20,264 bases of DNA, taken from assembly GCA_035362935.1 (NCBI GenBank), contig DAOSEC010000026.1, positions 1 through 20,264 on the forward strand, in the 5' to 3' direction. This DNA comes from DAOSEC01 sp035362935. GTDB lineage: Bacteria > Bacillota_I > Bacilli_A > ML615J-28 > CAG-313. The translations under genes were made by a program, and so were the position numbers. Below the pieces are notes generated by a model. That model was given only the letters and a program-made list of their open reading frames with translations. It was not told the origin of the DNA and did not search any database. How positions within the stretch are numbered: position 1 is the stretch's first letter; every line of letters begins with the position of its first letter. Below, one piece after another: positions 1 through 8,640 of this stretch.

Positions 1-61
1 CTTTATGCAAACTATGATTATATCACTTTTATCCCAAAACTATTTGACACTACCAATGAAA

Positions 62-739
62 TTAAACCATATTATTTTCATTACGTTTTAGGATATCTTG
101 AATAACAGAACATACTTCATCGCTTATCAAGGTATGACCTATCGCATTGATGTGAATATAATCTGTTGAAAGGCTAGAAACGGGAAGTTTTTGTAGTAAC
201 TGATTGAATGCTTCTTGAACATCAATATACATAATATTGTTTATGGATGCAACTTGTTTCATTGCATCTTGTCTTACTCTTAATTTGTCTAAAAATGCAT
301 TGTTTGGTGTTTGATCTAAGTAAAATGGTGAAATGAATATGACGTGTTTCACATGTTCTTTCGCTTTGTCTACCATATGTTGTAGATATGAAATGTATTC
401 TTCGACGGATGTTTGTACATCAGGTCGATCAGATGCATAAAATTTAGCCCAAACATCATTCACACCTATCATAATCGTCAAAATATCGATTGGTGCATTT
501 AACACTTCATCAAACCGATTCACCAGTTTTATGGTTCGATCTCCACCAATTCCTTGATTTCGTAGTTTGATGTCAATGTCAGGATAGGTTAGTTGTAACC
601 TACCATATAATAGATTGACATATCCATACCCTAAATCTCGCATCAAAATCGTATCTTTTAGAGTAGCTGGTTTTACACAGTCACAATCTGTAATGGAATC
701 TCCTGCACATGTTATATATAAAGTATGTCTTTTGTTCAT
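62..739 (-). CDS. SGNH/GDSL-family esterase, cytoplasmic
   Basis: A 225-residue SGNH hydrolase, the family that removes acetyl or other acyl groups from sugars and lipids. All four family blocks are visible: GDSITD with nucleophile Ser15, the block II glycine in NQGIGGDR (about residues 62-68), block III GVND with Asn94, and the DYIH pair with Asp193 and His196 of the catalytic triad. There is no signal peptide, so it acts in the cytoplasm, presumably on an imported acylated sugar. It is the last visible gene of the leftward operon. A start at 751 is possible, but it overlaps the upstream stop and sits directly on the AAGG motif; the ATG at 739, one base after that stop, has GGATGAG at a better distance. 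The family call is firm; the substrate is inferred from neighbours only. Confidence 0.9.
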   Translation of the reverse strand: MNKRHTLYITCAGDSITDCDCVKPATLKDTILMRDLGYGYVNLLYGRLQLTYPDIDIKLRNQGIGGDRTIKLVNRFDEVLNAPIDILTIMIGVNDVWAKFYASDRPDVQTSVEEYISYLQHMVDKAKEHVKHVIFISPFYLDQTPNNAFLDKLRVRQDAMKQVASINNIMYIDVQEAFNQLLQKLPVSSLSTDYIHINAIGHTLISDEVCSVIQDILKRNENNMV

Positions 740-740
740 A

Positions 741-1631
741 TTATGTCTCATCCTTATTAATAAATGCTATTTTTTTAGGAAAATGGATCAAATCAAATCC
801 ACCATGGCCATATTCAGGGTAGGTGATTCGTTGCTTATATGTCTTAATTTGTTGATAAGCACCTTCAAAGGATTCAGGTGGACAAATGGTATCTAACCCA
901 CCAACCGATGCTAGCACTCTACAGTTAATAAACTGCGTTAGATTCATCAAATCAATATAGCGCAACTGGTTCATCACTGGAGTTGTTAGCTCTAACACAT
1001 CCATCAACAGTTGATTTACCTGTTTAAATCCACCATCTGAATGGTTCATCAAATAGGGAATGTTACAACAGCTTGGAATATCAACCACACATGCATCAAT
1101 GTTTGAACGAATCGATGAAACAAACAAAGCCAATGCTCCACCTTGTGAACCACCGGTTGCTATTTTGGTTGTATCTTTTAAGAAATCTATTTGATCAATT
1201 ACATGCATCAACATGAGTGCATCTTGATACACTTTTATATAATAGTAATCGAAAAAGCTATCAATGTTTCCCGCATATAACCCATATTCTAAGTAGTGAT
1301 AATTGGTAGGATCGATTGTTTTCCCACCTTGCAAACGAACATCAAACCCAACAACATGAAAGCCATGTGCTACATATCTTAGAGCGATTGCTAAATATCC
1401 TTCGGTTGAAGTATGTGCTCCTAAGCCATGAAATAGGACAATACATTTGTTGTTTGGATGACTCGGAGTCCATAACTTACCATAGATTCTTGCTTGATCA
1501 AGACTTTGATACGATATCTCATATTGTGTGTAATCTTGTGAACGTTCAACCATTGTTAATTCATAAAAAGGATTTGATGAAGTGATCAATTGATTGATGT
1601 TCATCCAATAAGCATACACTTTGTTTTCCAT
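741..1631 (-). CDS. alpha/beta-hydrolase, CE7 (acetyl xylan esterase)-like
   Basis: A 296-residue alpha/beta hydrolase resembling carbohydrate esterase family 7 (AXE1/cephalosporin C deacetylase, about 320 residues), which deacetylates short sugars inside the cell. Visible parts: the FHGLGAH oxyanion-region loop, nucleophile elbow GGSQGG with Ser162, acid Asp247 in GGLDTICPP, and His276 in YPEYGHGG. Two CE7 signatures are altered: RGQG reads RLQGG, and the C-terminal HE reads HG. It may therefore be a divergent CE7 member or a sister family. There is no signal peptide. The frame opens at a TTG at 1637, but AAGGAA lies only three bases before that codon and eight before the ATG at 1631, so 1631 is chosen. 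It sits between the ROK kinase and SGNH esterase genes, giving the operon two esterases in tandem. Confidence 0.85.
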   Translation of the reverse strand: MENKVYAYWMNINQLITSSNPFYELTMVERSQDYTQYEISYQSLDQARIYGKLWTPSHPNNKCIVLFHGLGAHTSTEGYLAIALRYVAHGFHVVGFDVRLQGGKTIDPTNYHYLEYGLYAGNIDSFFDYYYIKVYQDALMLMHVIDQIDFLKDTTKIATGGSQGGALALFVSSIRSNIDACVVDIPSCCNIPYLMNHSDGGFKQVNQLLMDVLELTTPVMNQLRYIDLMNLTQFINCRVLASVGGLDTICPPESFEGAYQQIKTYKQRITYPEYGHGGFDLIHFPKKIAFINKDET

Positions 1632-1645
1632 GTCCAAATTCCTTG

Positions 1646-2548
1646 TTAATCCTTATTGATTTGGTTAAAAACAAACTTCGCTGCTCCCACAGCACCAGCT
1701 TGATTGCCTAAAATCGCAGGAACGATTAGTGGTTGTTCATAGGTATGTAGAAAGCGAGTTGTTAATGCATCAAACCAATGTTCTTTTGAATCAATTAACC
1801 CTCCACCAAGCAATATGATTTCTGGGTTGATTGCATTATGAATGTTTTGAATGGTTAAAAATAAATTATTTATAAATTCATCCATTACAGGTTTCACAAG
1901 GGGATGCTCAACACCGTAATGGTCAAATAGTTCTCTCCCACTAGTTAAGGAAACCTTTAATGCGCGTTCTGCATCACGTTTTAATGCATTTCCTGAAATA
2001 TATTGTTCGGTACATCCACGTTTCCCACAATTACATAACACTCCATTTGGATGTAAAATGACATGGCCATATTCTCCGCCATCAAACTGTTTGCCTTGGT
2101 AAATACGTCCAAAAAACGCATTTGCTCCTCCAACACCAGTTCCTAGGGTTAACATGACGATATGGGAATATTCTTTGGCTGCTCCAACCCACATCTCACC
2201 TAGTAATGCAAGATTGGCATCGTTATCTACGAATGTTGGTAACTTGTATTTGGACTCGATGATTTGTTTGAGTTGTAACCCTATCCATCCTGGAAGATTG
2301 TCTGTCGCATAAACGATTTGTCCCGTTTGAACATCCACTCTTCCTCCAGTCGCAATCCCAATCCCTATGATTGGGTAAGACGCTTGTAGAAGGCTATCGA
2401 TGATGTCATAACATACCGATAGCACATGATCTTTTCCAAGTTGAGCATGTGTGGGTAGTGTAAGTTCTTTCCATATTTGACCAAATGAATCTACAATTAA
2501 GCCTTTTATTTTGGTTCCACCAATGTCTAAACCAATGCAATAGTTCAT
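1646..2548 (-). CDS. ROK-family sugar kinase
   Basis: A 300-residue ROK protein of the kinase type: no N-terminal DNA-binding domain precedes the ATP-binding DIGGTK motif (residues 8-13). The catalytic Asp is Asp110 in VDNDAN. The second phosphate loop is GTGVGG (136-141), and the substrate-binding Glu/His pair lies in GGEYGH. The structural zinc site is intact: His162, Cys172, Cys174 and Cys179, with the spacing of known ROK proteins. It should phosphorylate a hexose or an N-acyl amino sugar with ATP in the cytoplasm; which one cannot be read from the sequence. It lies seven bases after the DUF4127 stop and upstream of two esterase genes, so it probably supplies the phosphorylation step of the pathway. 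Confidence 0.93.
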   Translation of the reverse strand: MNYCIGLDIGGTKIKGLIVDSFGQIWKELTLPTHAQLGKDHVLSVCYDIIDSLLQASYPIIGIGIATGGRVDVQTGQIVYATDNLPGWIGLQLKQIIESKYKLPTFVDNDANLALLGEMWVGAAKEYSHIVMLTLGTGVGGANAFFGRIYQGKQFDGGEYGHVILHPNGVLCNCGKRGCTEQYISGNALKRDAERALKVSLTSGRELFDHYGVEHPLVKPVMDEFINNLFLTIQNIHNAINPEIILLGGGLIDSKEHWFDALTTRFLHTYEQPLIVPAILGNQAGAVGAAKFVFNQINKD

Positions 2549-2555
2549 AACAATA

Positions 2556-4085
2556 TCACTCTTTCTTTTTTAATACTTTCGTTGCTAATCCTACTTCAAA
2601 CGTACGGTTCCAAGGCATATAACAATCTTCGATTTCAATCGCATACGTCTCATCCTTTACAACAGAACGATTAAATGCATCTAACTCACGTTTTACAATC
2701 GTTGAAATACTACCACGCTCTCCATCGACTAAAAATACAGATAGTCCAAGCTTTGGTAAATCACGTTCTCGTATGATGGATCTTACAACTGAACAATATC
2801 CCGCATCTTCGGTATAACGCAAACTCAAGAAATCAAGATGACTCTTTGTAGTACCATAAAGATGATGAATCATCCCTTGAGGTATACAAGTCCCTAGTGA
2901 GTTTGAAGATGTATTCCATCCTGCATATCCTGATACTTTAAACAGTAAATCTTGAGAGGATAATAGTTTGATCAGCGCCAAATCAGCACCATTCGCATAC
3001 GCAACATCGGCGAATATTACGTTTTTTCCAAGTGTTTGAATTAGGTAATTTGCATAGTGAACCGCTTCTACAAGATTACGAAAGGCATCATATTCAATGA
3101 TGTTATTATGTTGTTCGCTTGCTTCCACCATATTTGATGGTGGTGCATTGACAATCAACACCAAATCCGCATCACGTTCACTAAAGACAACCACTCCACC
3201 ACAGGCAATCACTTGATACTTCACGGTTTCATGTAGTGGTCGATCTTCATAGAGTGGGATTACATTTCCCCCACTGTAACATGTATATCGGATAAACACT
3301 CTAGGTGTTACTCCTTTTAATTGATTGATCATACGGATTAGCAACACATTTGCTACTTCATCTGCTCCAGGATACATATAAACTCGGTGACCAATTGAAT
3401 GGTCGTACATAAAGCGTTTGATCGCTTGTTGGTCAACTGCTGTTACGCCATATGGCGAAGAATCATCCTGTGGAACAATTCCAAAGTCAATCACGTTATC
3501 CTTAATGAGTTGTAAAAATGCTAAATTAACTTCCTTATTGATCTTTCTTCGGTTTAAATAATCCTCTAAATACTCTTTTGGTAGTCGTTTGTTGATCGCA
3601 TATAGCTCAGACTCTTCTTCTGGTGAAGCAATGCCTAAACTAATCTTATGATTGATAAATCCATATCGATGAATTTCGCTTCCCCAATCCTCATAGTAAT
3701 CCGGTTCTTCATCGCTTGATGAATATTTTGGATTTCTCATTATGAGATTAAATCCATAAATCAGTAAATTAGGGTATTTCTCTTTTAACACTTTGATTTG
3801 ATTCAGCCTTGTTATCAAGGTTTCTTTTGCATCATAATGAAGTCTAGAAGGTATGATACCACTGTATAGAAGAGTATCGATCGCAATCACAACTCCACTT
3901 GCCTGTTTCGCTTCTTCTTTTAGCCACTCCCAAATGCCATCGATATCACCTTTGCTTTTCTTGTTCCCCATAAGAGATAGAGGTGGTCTTACGACTTCAA
4001 ACTCTGTATCTTTCGTTAATAGATAAGGAAAGTTATAGTTACATGGCCGTTCATCAAGTGGTATTACGATTAACTTTTGTTTCAT
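2556..4085 (-). CDS. DUF4127 family protein (left copy)
   Basis: A 509-residue member of DUF4127, a full-length bacterial family without an assigned function. Blocks typical of the family: PLDERPCN (9-16), DTLLYSGIIPSR (70-81), QDDSSPYG (206-213), PGADE (239-243), NGADLAL (365-371), YAGWNTSSN (387-395) and PWNRTFE (491-497). These charged and polar blocks recur in the second copy at 11818 and look like active-site residues; I infer an enzyme acting on a sugar or sugar acid. It has no signal peptide and no membrane segment. It starts three bases after the preceding stop with a poor ribosome-binding site, so translation is probably coupled. It ends in TGA, the one TGA stop noted in the window. 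Confidence 0.9.
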   Translation of the reverse strand: MKQKLIVIPLDERPCNYNFPYLLTKDTEFEVVRPPLSLMGNKKSKGDIDGIWEWLKEEAKQASGVVIAIDTLLYSGIIPSRLHYDAKETLITRLNQIKVLKEKYPNLLIYGFNLIMRNPKYSSSDEEPDYYEDWGSEIHRYGFINHKISLGIASPEEESELYAINKRLPKEYLEDYLNRRKINKEVNLAFLQLIKDNVIDFGIVPQDDSSPYGVTAVDQQAIKRFMYDHSIGHRVYMYPGADEVANVLLIRMINQLKGVTPRVFIRYTCYSGGNVIPLYEDRPLHETVKYQVIACGGVVVFSERDADLVLIVNAPPSNMVEASEQHNNIIEYDAFRNLVEAVHYANYLIQTLGKNVIFADVAYANGADLALIKLLSSQDLLFKVSGYAGWNTSSNSLGTCIPQGMIHHLYGTTKSHLDFLSLRYTEDAGYCSVVRSIIRERDLPKLGLSVFLVDGERGSISTIVKRELDAFNRSVVKDETYAIEIEDCYMPWNRTFEVGLATKVLKKKE

Positions 4086-4088
4086 AGA

Positions 4089-5060
4089 CTACCAAACCAC
4101 TTTACCTGGATGAATTTCGATGTTTTCTCCTCCAAGAGTGTGATCTACATTGGTTGTATCAATGGTAAATGCGGTTGGATTTGGACAAATCATCGACGCA
4201 TACCTTGATTGATTGAATGGTACCTTCATTAGGGTTCCATCAATGTATCGATACAAATACACTTCTTTCCAAGAAGCTTTTGAAACGGTAGCTTTTGTGT
4301 GTTTGACCACATATCCTTCGTTTCCAAACTGATCAATCGCATTCACGCGTTTGAATTCAGCAACATTCAACCCACCATGTCCTTTGGAATGAAAGATGGG
4401 ACTATAAAAATCATGTGGCAAATCATCTTTTAATCCATATTTTTTTCGTTGTTCGACGTATTTTGGAATCGTTGTTGGTTTTACAACTTCAATTCGTAGT
4501 TGCATATAGTCTGGAATTGGACTATATACTGCCATACGAATAACATCTCCTGGAAAGTAATAATACCCAAAATGTCTTGGATCACTCACATTCCATGAGT
4601 TGACACTATACCGATTGACGTTTCCTTTGTCATCGGTGACATAGTTATAAATATATCGCCAAAATGGACGCCAACAAATCTTAGGATATGCTTGCGTTAG
4701 TTCATAACTTGTATCTTGATCAGGATACCCCATATTCATACCAAGTCCAGCATCACTTTCCAGGGTTGCGTGTCCACCCATATAAACACTTGGATTGTCT
4801 GCGTAGCGACCTCTTCCATCAAGATTAAATCTATCTTTATCCGGAGTAAATTCACCTAACTCAATGGTGCCTTCAATTCCAACCCAATAATCTTTCGAAG
4901 ATACCACTTTGCGATACCATGCTCCTAAGAAACAGGCTTGTGGATCTGGTTTTGCGATTTCATTAACAATTACCCCGTTGTATACGGGAATGTTTTTAAA
5001 CTTAGATACTTCAATCGTATGACTGTCTAATATTGGTGTAACTTTTAATTCTAAACTCAT
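4089..5060 (-). CDS. unrecognised 323-residue cytoplasmic protein
   Basis: I do not recognise this family. The product is rich in Tyr, Trp, Pro and Gly and in short hydrophobic runs, suggesting mainly beta structure, perhaps a sandwich or sugar-binding fold. Possible functional clusters are GRGRYADNPSVYMGGHAT (about 82-99), NVSDPRHFGYYYFPGD (about 157-172) and FHSKGHGG (about 223-230), with several His and Asp residues. There is no signal peptide or membrane segment. An AAGGAA ribosome-binding site precedes the ATG. It lies between the FAD oxidoreductase and DUF4127 genes, with 17 and 3 bases between them, so it is almost certainly part of the same pathway. The rightward arm has no counterpart unless the TIM-barrel protein fills that role. 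Confidence 0.8.
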   Translation of the reverse strand: MSLELKVTPILDSHTIEVSKFKNIPVYNGVIVNEIAKPDPQACFLGAWYRKVVSSKDYWVGIEGTIELGEFTPDKDRFNLDGRGRYADNPSVYMGGHATLESDAGLGMNMGYPDQDTSYELTQAYPKICWRPFWRYIYNYVTDDKGNVNRYSVNSWNVSDPRHFGYYYFPGDVIRMAVYSPIPDYMQLRIEVVKPTTIPKYVEQRKKYGLKDDLPHDFYSPIFHSKGHGGLNVAEFKRVNAIDQFGNEGYVVKHTKATVSKASWKEVYLYRYIDGTLMKVPFNQSRYASMICPNPTAFTIDTTNVDHTLGGENIEIHPGKVVW

Positions 5061-5077
5061 ATAACATGGTTCCTTTC

Positions 5078-6661
5078 TTAAATGACATGTACCTTATCTT
5101 TTGGCCAGTGTAGTTCAACACCTTGTTGAACCAAGAATTCTTGAAATTTTGTTACCATTTCTTTGTTTTGATACAACTCTTTTGGTGTAATGTTGTGATT
5201 CATACAATAACCTACCAAATATCCTGCACTTTCTCCAATGTTCCATTCGACTGGATGGAGTCGAAAACAACCATTTGTAATGTGAGTTGTTCCAATGTTT
5301 TTACATGCGGGTATCAGATTCTTTGTTTGTTGGGGAATAAAAGATCCAAGTGGAATCTCAAATGGCCAAGTGTTATCAAAGAAGAACGAATTTGTAACAG
5401 TTGTCATATGCAAATCAATGTGATAACATCCAACCCCTACACTATCCCAAAATGTTGGAAGTGTTTTGTTATGGGTAGCACTAATGTCTTTTTCTTTGAT
5501 GGTATATAATGCTTTGATTCGGCGCGATTCTCTGATGTATGGAGCTTTTGCGAGTCCATCTTTTGTTCCAACAATATCACCACGAAGTTTGATTTCTGGA
5601 TATCCATATCCCAAATGATCGTGACGTTTTGCTTCGGTTTGTAACCAGTAAATCAGGGATAAGGTTAACTGTCTTGACATATACAGATGGTGTTCTGCAT
5701 TAGGATCTTCAAAGATATTCCCCATCACATAATCATTTTGTGGCCAGTTTAACAACGTAACATCTTCTTTGTGAAATCCATCTTTGAACTTTGTTTTATC
5801 AATCACTTGTCGATATGGAAATAGGGGTGGAATCGAGTTGTTAAATAGTTGTTTGTTCCACGGCCCAATCATCTTAAACTCTCTTTTTTTGCCAGTATGG
5901 GCATCTGGTCCATACCAACTTAAGATCGAATGATTGTCGTATTCTAATATATAGTTTTTAAAGTAATCATATTCTTTTGGTTTTTTGATCGTGTGATCTT
6001 CCCCTTCTGCGTAAGCAATCGCTGCGACCCATGTAATGGGTTGCATATCTTCTTTACAAGCAACATCATTCGCAAGTGGTTCATCATATTCTTCTTTTGC
6101 TTCTGCCCCATAGTAATAAAGGGTATTGGTAAGTGGCAATAACTCTCCGGTATCTGTTCCATCTATAAAGTAGTTCGCCATTAACTCAAATTTTTTATTG
6201 GTCACTAAGTGTTTGACAACCACGGTTGTAACAACATCGTTTGTGTTATCTGATGATACAGCTTTTGTGTTTAAATATAGATCTAACAATCCTTGATCTT
6301 GATATGGTTTGATCATTGCTTCAAATAGACCCAAAGATACCCTTGGTTCACTCGCAATTCTGCTCACCCAACCTTCTCCAGGATTAAAGATTTCCATCGT
6401 TTTATACTCCTCTTTAATATATGGATGATTGCGATAATGCTCTCTGATTTGATTGCGAAACGATCGATAGGTTGCCGTACAACCAAACTCTTCAATGAAT
6501 TCATGTTCATCCGATGGAACCGCTTGACTTGTGAGTTGACCGCCAATCCAATCGGTTTCTTCGGTTAATGCAACATGCTTTCCCATCTTGCATAACGAAA
6601 TCGCTGCTAACATCCCGCCAATGCTTCCGCCAATAACTACAACATCATATTTTTTTATCAT
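5078..6661 (-). CDS. FAD-dependent oxidoreductase (FAD_oxidored type, left copy)
   Basis: A 527-residue flavoprotein resembling the FAD_oxidored family (PF12831). The N-terminal dinucleotide-binding fold reads VVVIGGSIGGMLAA (7-20), where the middle glycine of GxGxxG is Ser, a variant that FAD proteins tolerate. It is followed by EETDWIGGQLTSQ, the usual glycine-rich second block. The C-terminal FAD-closing segment is IGTTHITNGCFRLHPVEW, then GESAGYLVG. Such proteins oxidise hydroxyl or CH-CH bonds of small molecules; the substrate here is unknown. It has no signal peptide. A strong AAGGAGG lies 11 bases before the ATG. It is the first enzyme gene after the permeases, separated from them by an 81-base gap with a hairpin. 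A shorter paralogue is at 13310. Confidence 0.9.
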   Translation of the reverse strand: MIKKYDVVVIGGSIGGMLAAISLCKMGKHVALTEETDWIGGQLTSQAVPSDEHEFIEEFGCTATYRSFRNQIREHYRNHPYIKEEYKTMEIFNPGEGWVSRIASEPRVSLGLFEAMIKPYQDQGLLDLYLNTKAVSSDNTNDVVTTVVVKHLVTNKKFELMANYFIDGTDTGELLPLTNTLYYYGAEAKEEYDEPLANDVACKEDMQPITWVAAIAYAEGEDHTIKKPKEYDYFKNYILEYDNHSILSWYGPDAHTGKKREFKMIGPWNKQLFNNSIPPLFPYRQVIDKTKFKDGFHKEDVTLLNWPQNDYVMGNIFEDPNAEHHLYMSRQLTLSLIYWLQTEAKRHDHLGYGYPEIKLRGDIVGTKDGLAKAPYIRESRRIKALYTIKEKDISATHNKTLPTFWDSVGVGCYHIDLHMTTVTNSFFFDNTWPFEIPLGSFIPQQTKNLIPACKNIGTTHITNGCFRLHPVEWNIGESAGYLVGYCMNHNITPKELYQNKEMVTKFQEFLVQQGVELHWPKDKVHVI

Positions 6662-6688
6662 GAATGAAACATCCTCCTTGTGATTTTT

Positions 6689-6735
6689 AAAAAGTAGAAG
6701 CTGATAAAAGATATCGTATCCATTTCAGCTTCTAC
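6689..6735 (-). terminator. intra-operon hairpin with U5 tail (partial terminator/attenuator)
   Basis: Perfect 11-bp arms GTAGAAGCTGA (6694-6704) and TCAGCTTCTAC (6725-6735) enclose a 20-base loop. Read leftwards, the stem is followed at once by UUUUU (complement of 6689-6693). It lies between the permease stop and the ribosome-binding site of the FAD oxidoreductase gene, so it may let only part of the transcripts continue into the enzyme genes, or protect the 3' end of the transport mRNA. The long loop and short U-run suggest incomplete termination. Confidence 0.6.
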
Positions 6736-6742
6736 ATGTTTG

Positions 6743-7648
6743 TTACTTATCTGATCCAACTACCAATCCTTTAACAAAGTACTTTTGTAAGAACGGATAT
6801 AGTATTAGAATTGGAACTGTCGCTGAAAACACGGTTGCTGCTCTGATTGAATCAGTGGATAATCGTTCCGCGATTTCAGGTGGTAAATCATGAATTGGTA
6901 TATAAGATAATGCAAGCAATCCTCTTAGGTAGGTTTGTAATGGCTGCTTGGATGGTGTTGAAATGTATAACACCCCTCCAAAATAGGCATTCCAAAATCC
7001 AACTGCGTAAAACAATGCAACCGTCGCCATCGTTGGCAAGGATAATGGCAACACAATATTGATGAATATTTGGAATTCATTCGCTCCATCAATCTTCGCT
7101 GACTCTAAGATTTCTTCTGGTAATGTTTCAAAATAGTTTTTGATGAGAAGCATATTGTAGGTACTAACCAAACCAGGTAAGATTAACGCCCATATGTTAT
7201 CTCTTAACCCAAGAAATAGCACCAATAAGTAAGATGGTACCAGTCCTCCTGAAAATACCATAGTGATAATGAATAGGATCATAAAGAACTTACGTTCTCG
7301 AAATGTTTTTCGTGAAAGCGGGTAAGCAGCCATCGTTGTTACAATCATCGCAAGTACTGTACCTACGATTGTTACAAACAAGGATACTTTCATTCCAGAC
7401 CAAAACAACGATTCTTGTAGCACAAATCGGTAAGCAGTATCGGTAAATCCTCTTGGCCAAAACGATACTCGACCACTACTGATTTCTACTTGACTACTTA
7501 AGGATACTGCTAGTAAGTTGATAAACGGTAAAATCATACTAAATGCGAGTAAGGATAAGATAATGACATTAATCACATCGAAAATATGATCGGCTTTGGT
7601 TTGTTTGATGGTTGGTTTCTTTATTTTAAACTTTAATTCTTTTGCCAT
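6743..7648 (-). CDS. carbohydrate ABC transporter permease (LplC/YtcP type)
   Basis: A 301-residue inner permease subunit with about six hydrophobic segments. The cytoplasmic EAA loop, where the ATPase docks, is at about 179-201 (EILESAKIDGANEFQ then an ending in LP). The length and the N-terminal stretch with LPFINLLAVSLSS are typical of the LplC/YtcP branch of sugar importers used for oligosaccharides. It pairs with the permease at 7657, whose stop is eight bases upstream. An AGGA motif lies before the ATG. No ABC ATPase gene follows; members of this branch commonly borrow a shared MsmX-like ATPase encoded elsewhere. Confidence 0.95.
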   Translation of the reverse strand: MAKELKFKIKKPTIKQTKADHIFDVINVIILSLLAFSMILPFINLLAVSLSSQVEISSGRVSFWPRGFTDTAYRFVLQESLFWSGMKVSLFVTIVGTVLAMIVTTMAAYPLSRKTFRERKFFMILFIITMVFSGGLVPSYLLVLFLGLRDNIWALILPGLVSTYNMLLIKNYFETLPEEILESAKIDGANEFQIFINIVLPLSLPTMATVALFYAVGFWNAYFGGVLYISTPSKQPLQTYLRGLLALSYIPIHDLPPEIAERLSTDSIRAATVFSATVPILILYPFLQKYFVKGLVVGSDK

Positions 7649-7656
7649 AACGATTC

Positions 7657-8640
7657 CTACCAGATTCCCTTTTTGAAGTATTTGCTACTAATATAGTTTC
7701 CAGAAACAATCAAAATCAAAGCAACCACTGAATTAAACAAACCAACCGCAGTCCCAAAGCTAAAGTTGAGATCTTCTCCTAACCCTTTACGGTATACAAA
7801 GGTTCCTATGATATCCCCTGTTGAGTATACGGCAGAATTATACATATTAAATACTTGGTCAAATCCAGCATCTAAAATAGCACCTAAACGAAGGATAAAT
7901 AACATCGCAATGGTTGCAGTTATGCTTGGAATGGTAATATAAGCAATTTGTTGAATTTTATTTGCTCCATCCATTTTAGCAGCTTCGTAGAGTTGTGGAT
8001 TGATCCCAGTAATCGCTGCTAAATATACAATCGCATTCCATCCGATTTCTTTCCATCCAGCCGAAATGACAAGGAGTGGTCTGAATGTTTTCGCATTTCC
8101 AAAGAATGCAATCGATCGGTCTATGAAACCTAACTCTTTTAACCAGTTGTTGATAACTCCATAAGGTCCTAAGACTTGCATGAACAGTGCTGTAATAACA
8201 ACCCAGCTTAGGAAATGGGGTAAATATAGTAATGTTTGAACCACTTTCTTGAAGGCAAGATGTCTTAACTCATTGATCATCACCGCTAGCATAATTGGAA
8301 GTGGAAATAAGAACACAATTTTATAAGTACTAATGATTAATGTATTTCGGAATGCATTCCAAACTTCATGATCAGCAAACAATGCATGAAATTGTTGGAA
8401 CCCAACCCAAGGACTCACAATAATGGAGTCAAAAATATTGTCACCAGCAAAAATATCAAAATCTTTAAATGCCAATACGATTCCAGACATTGGTATATAG
8501 TTAAAGATAAAAACAAGTGTAATCGCTGGTATTAAGAAAATAAACATCATCCAATTGAGCTTCATATATTCAACAAATGGCATTTTCTTTTTTACTTGTT
8601 TGGGTGGTTTGATTGATAACTCTTTCTGATTACTCGTCAT
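7657..8640 (-). CDS. carbohydrate ABC transporter permease (LplB/YtcO type)
   Basis: A 327-residue permease of the MalF/LplB type with a cytoplasmic N-terminus of about 28 residues and six predicted membrane helices. The EAA loop is at about 219-238 (EAAKMDGANKIQQ, then TIP). The WKEIGWNAIVYLAAI stretch just before the EAA loop is characteristic of the LplB branch. Its ATG lies inside the end of the DUF624 gene, an 11-base overlap that implies translational coupling. With the permease at 6743 and the binding lipoprotein at 9365 it makes an ABC importer lacking only the ATPase. Confidence 0.95.
   Translation of the reverse strand: MTSNQKELSIKPPKQVKKKMPFVEYMKLNWMMFIFLIPAITLVFIFNYIPMSGIVLAFKDFDIFAGDNIFDSIIVSPWVGFQQFHALFADHEVWNAFRNTLIISTYKIVFLFPLPIMLAVMINELRHLAFKKVVQTLLYLPHFLSWVVITALFMQVLGPYGVINNWLKELGFIDRSIAFFGNAKTFRPLLVISAGWKEIGWNAIVYLAAITGINPQLYEAAKMDGANKIQQIAYITIPSITATIAMLFILRLGAILDAGFDQVFNMYNSAVYSTGDIIGTFVYRKGLGEDLNFSFGTAVGLFNSVVALILIVSGNYISSKYFKKGIW

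Noticed and set aside
615..896. Rightward 93-codon open frame
   Set aside because: It lies opposite the SGNH and CE7-like genes, both with clear catalytic motifs; it has no family motif and no ribosome-binding site.
2556..2558. TGA as a tryptophan codon (Mycoplasma code)
   Set aside because: Trp in the conserved motifs checked is encoded by TGG, and this TGA ends a family protein at its expected length, so TGA is a stop here.
5123..5509. Rightward 128-codon open frame
   Set aside because: Antisense to the C-terminal FAD-closing part of the oxidoreductase, and its Cys/Phe-rich product is typical of reverse-strand shadows.
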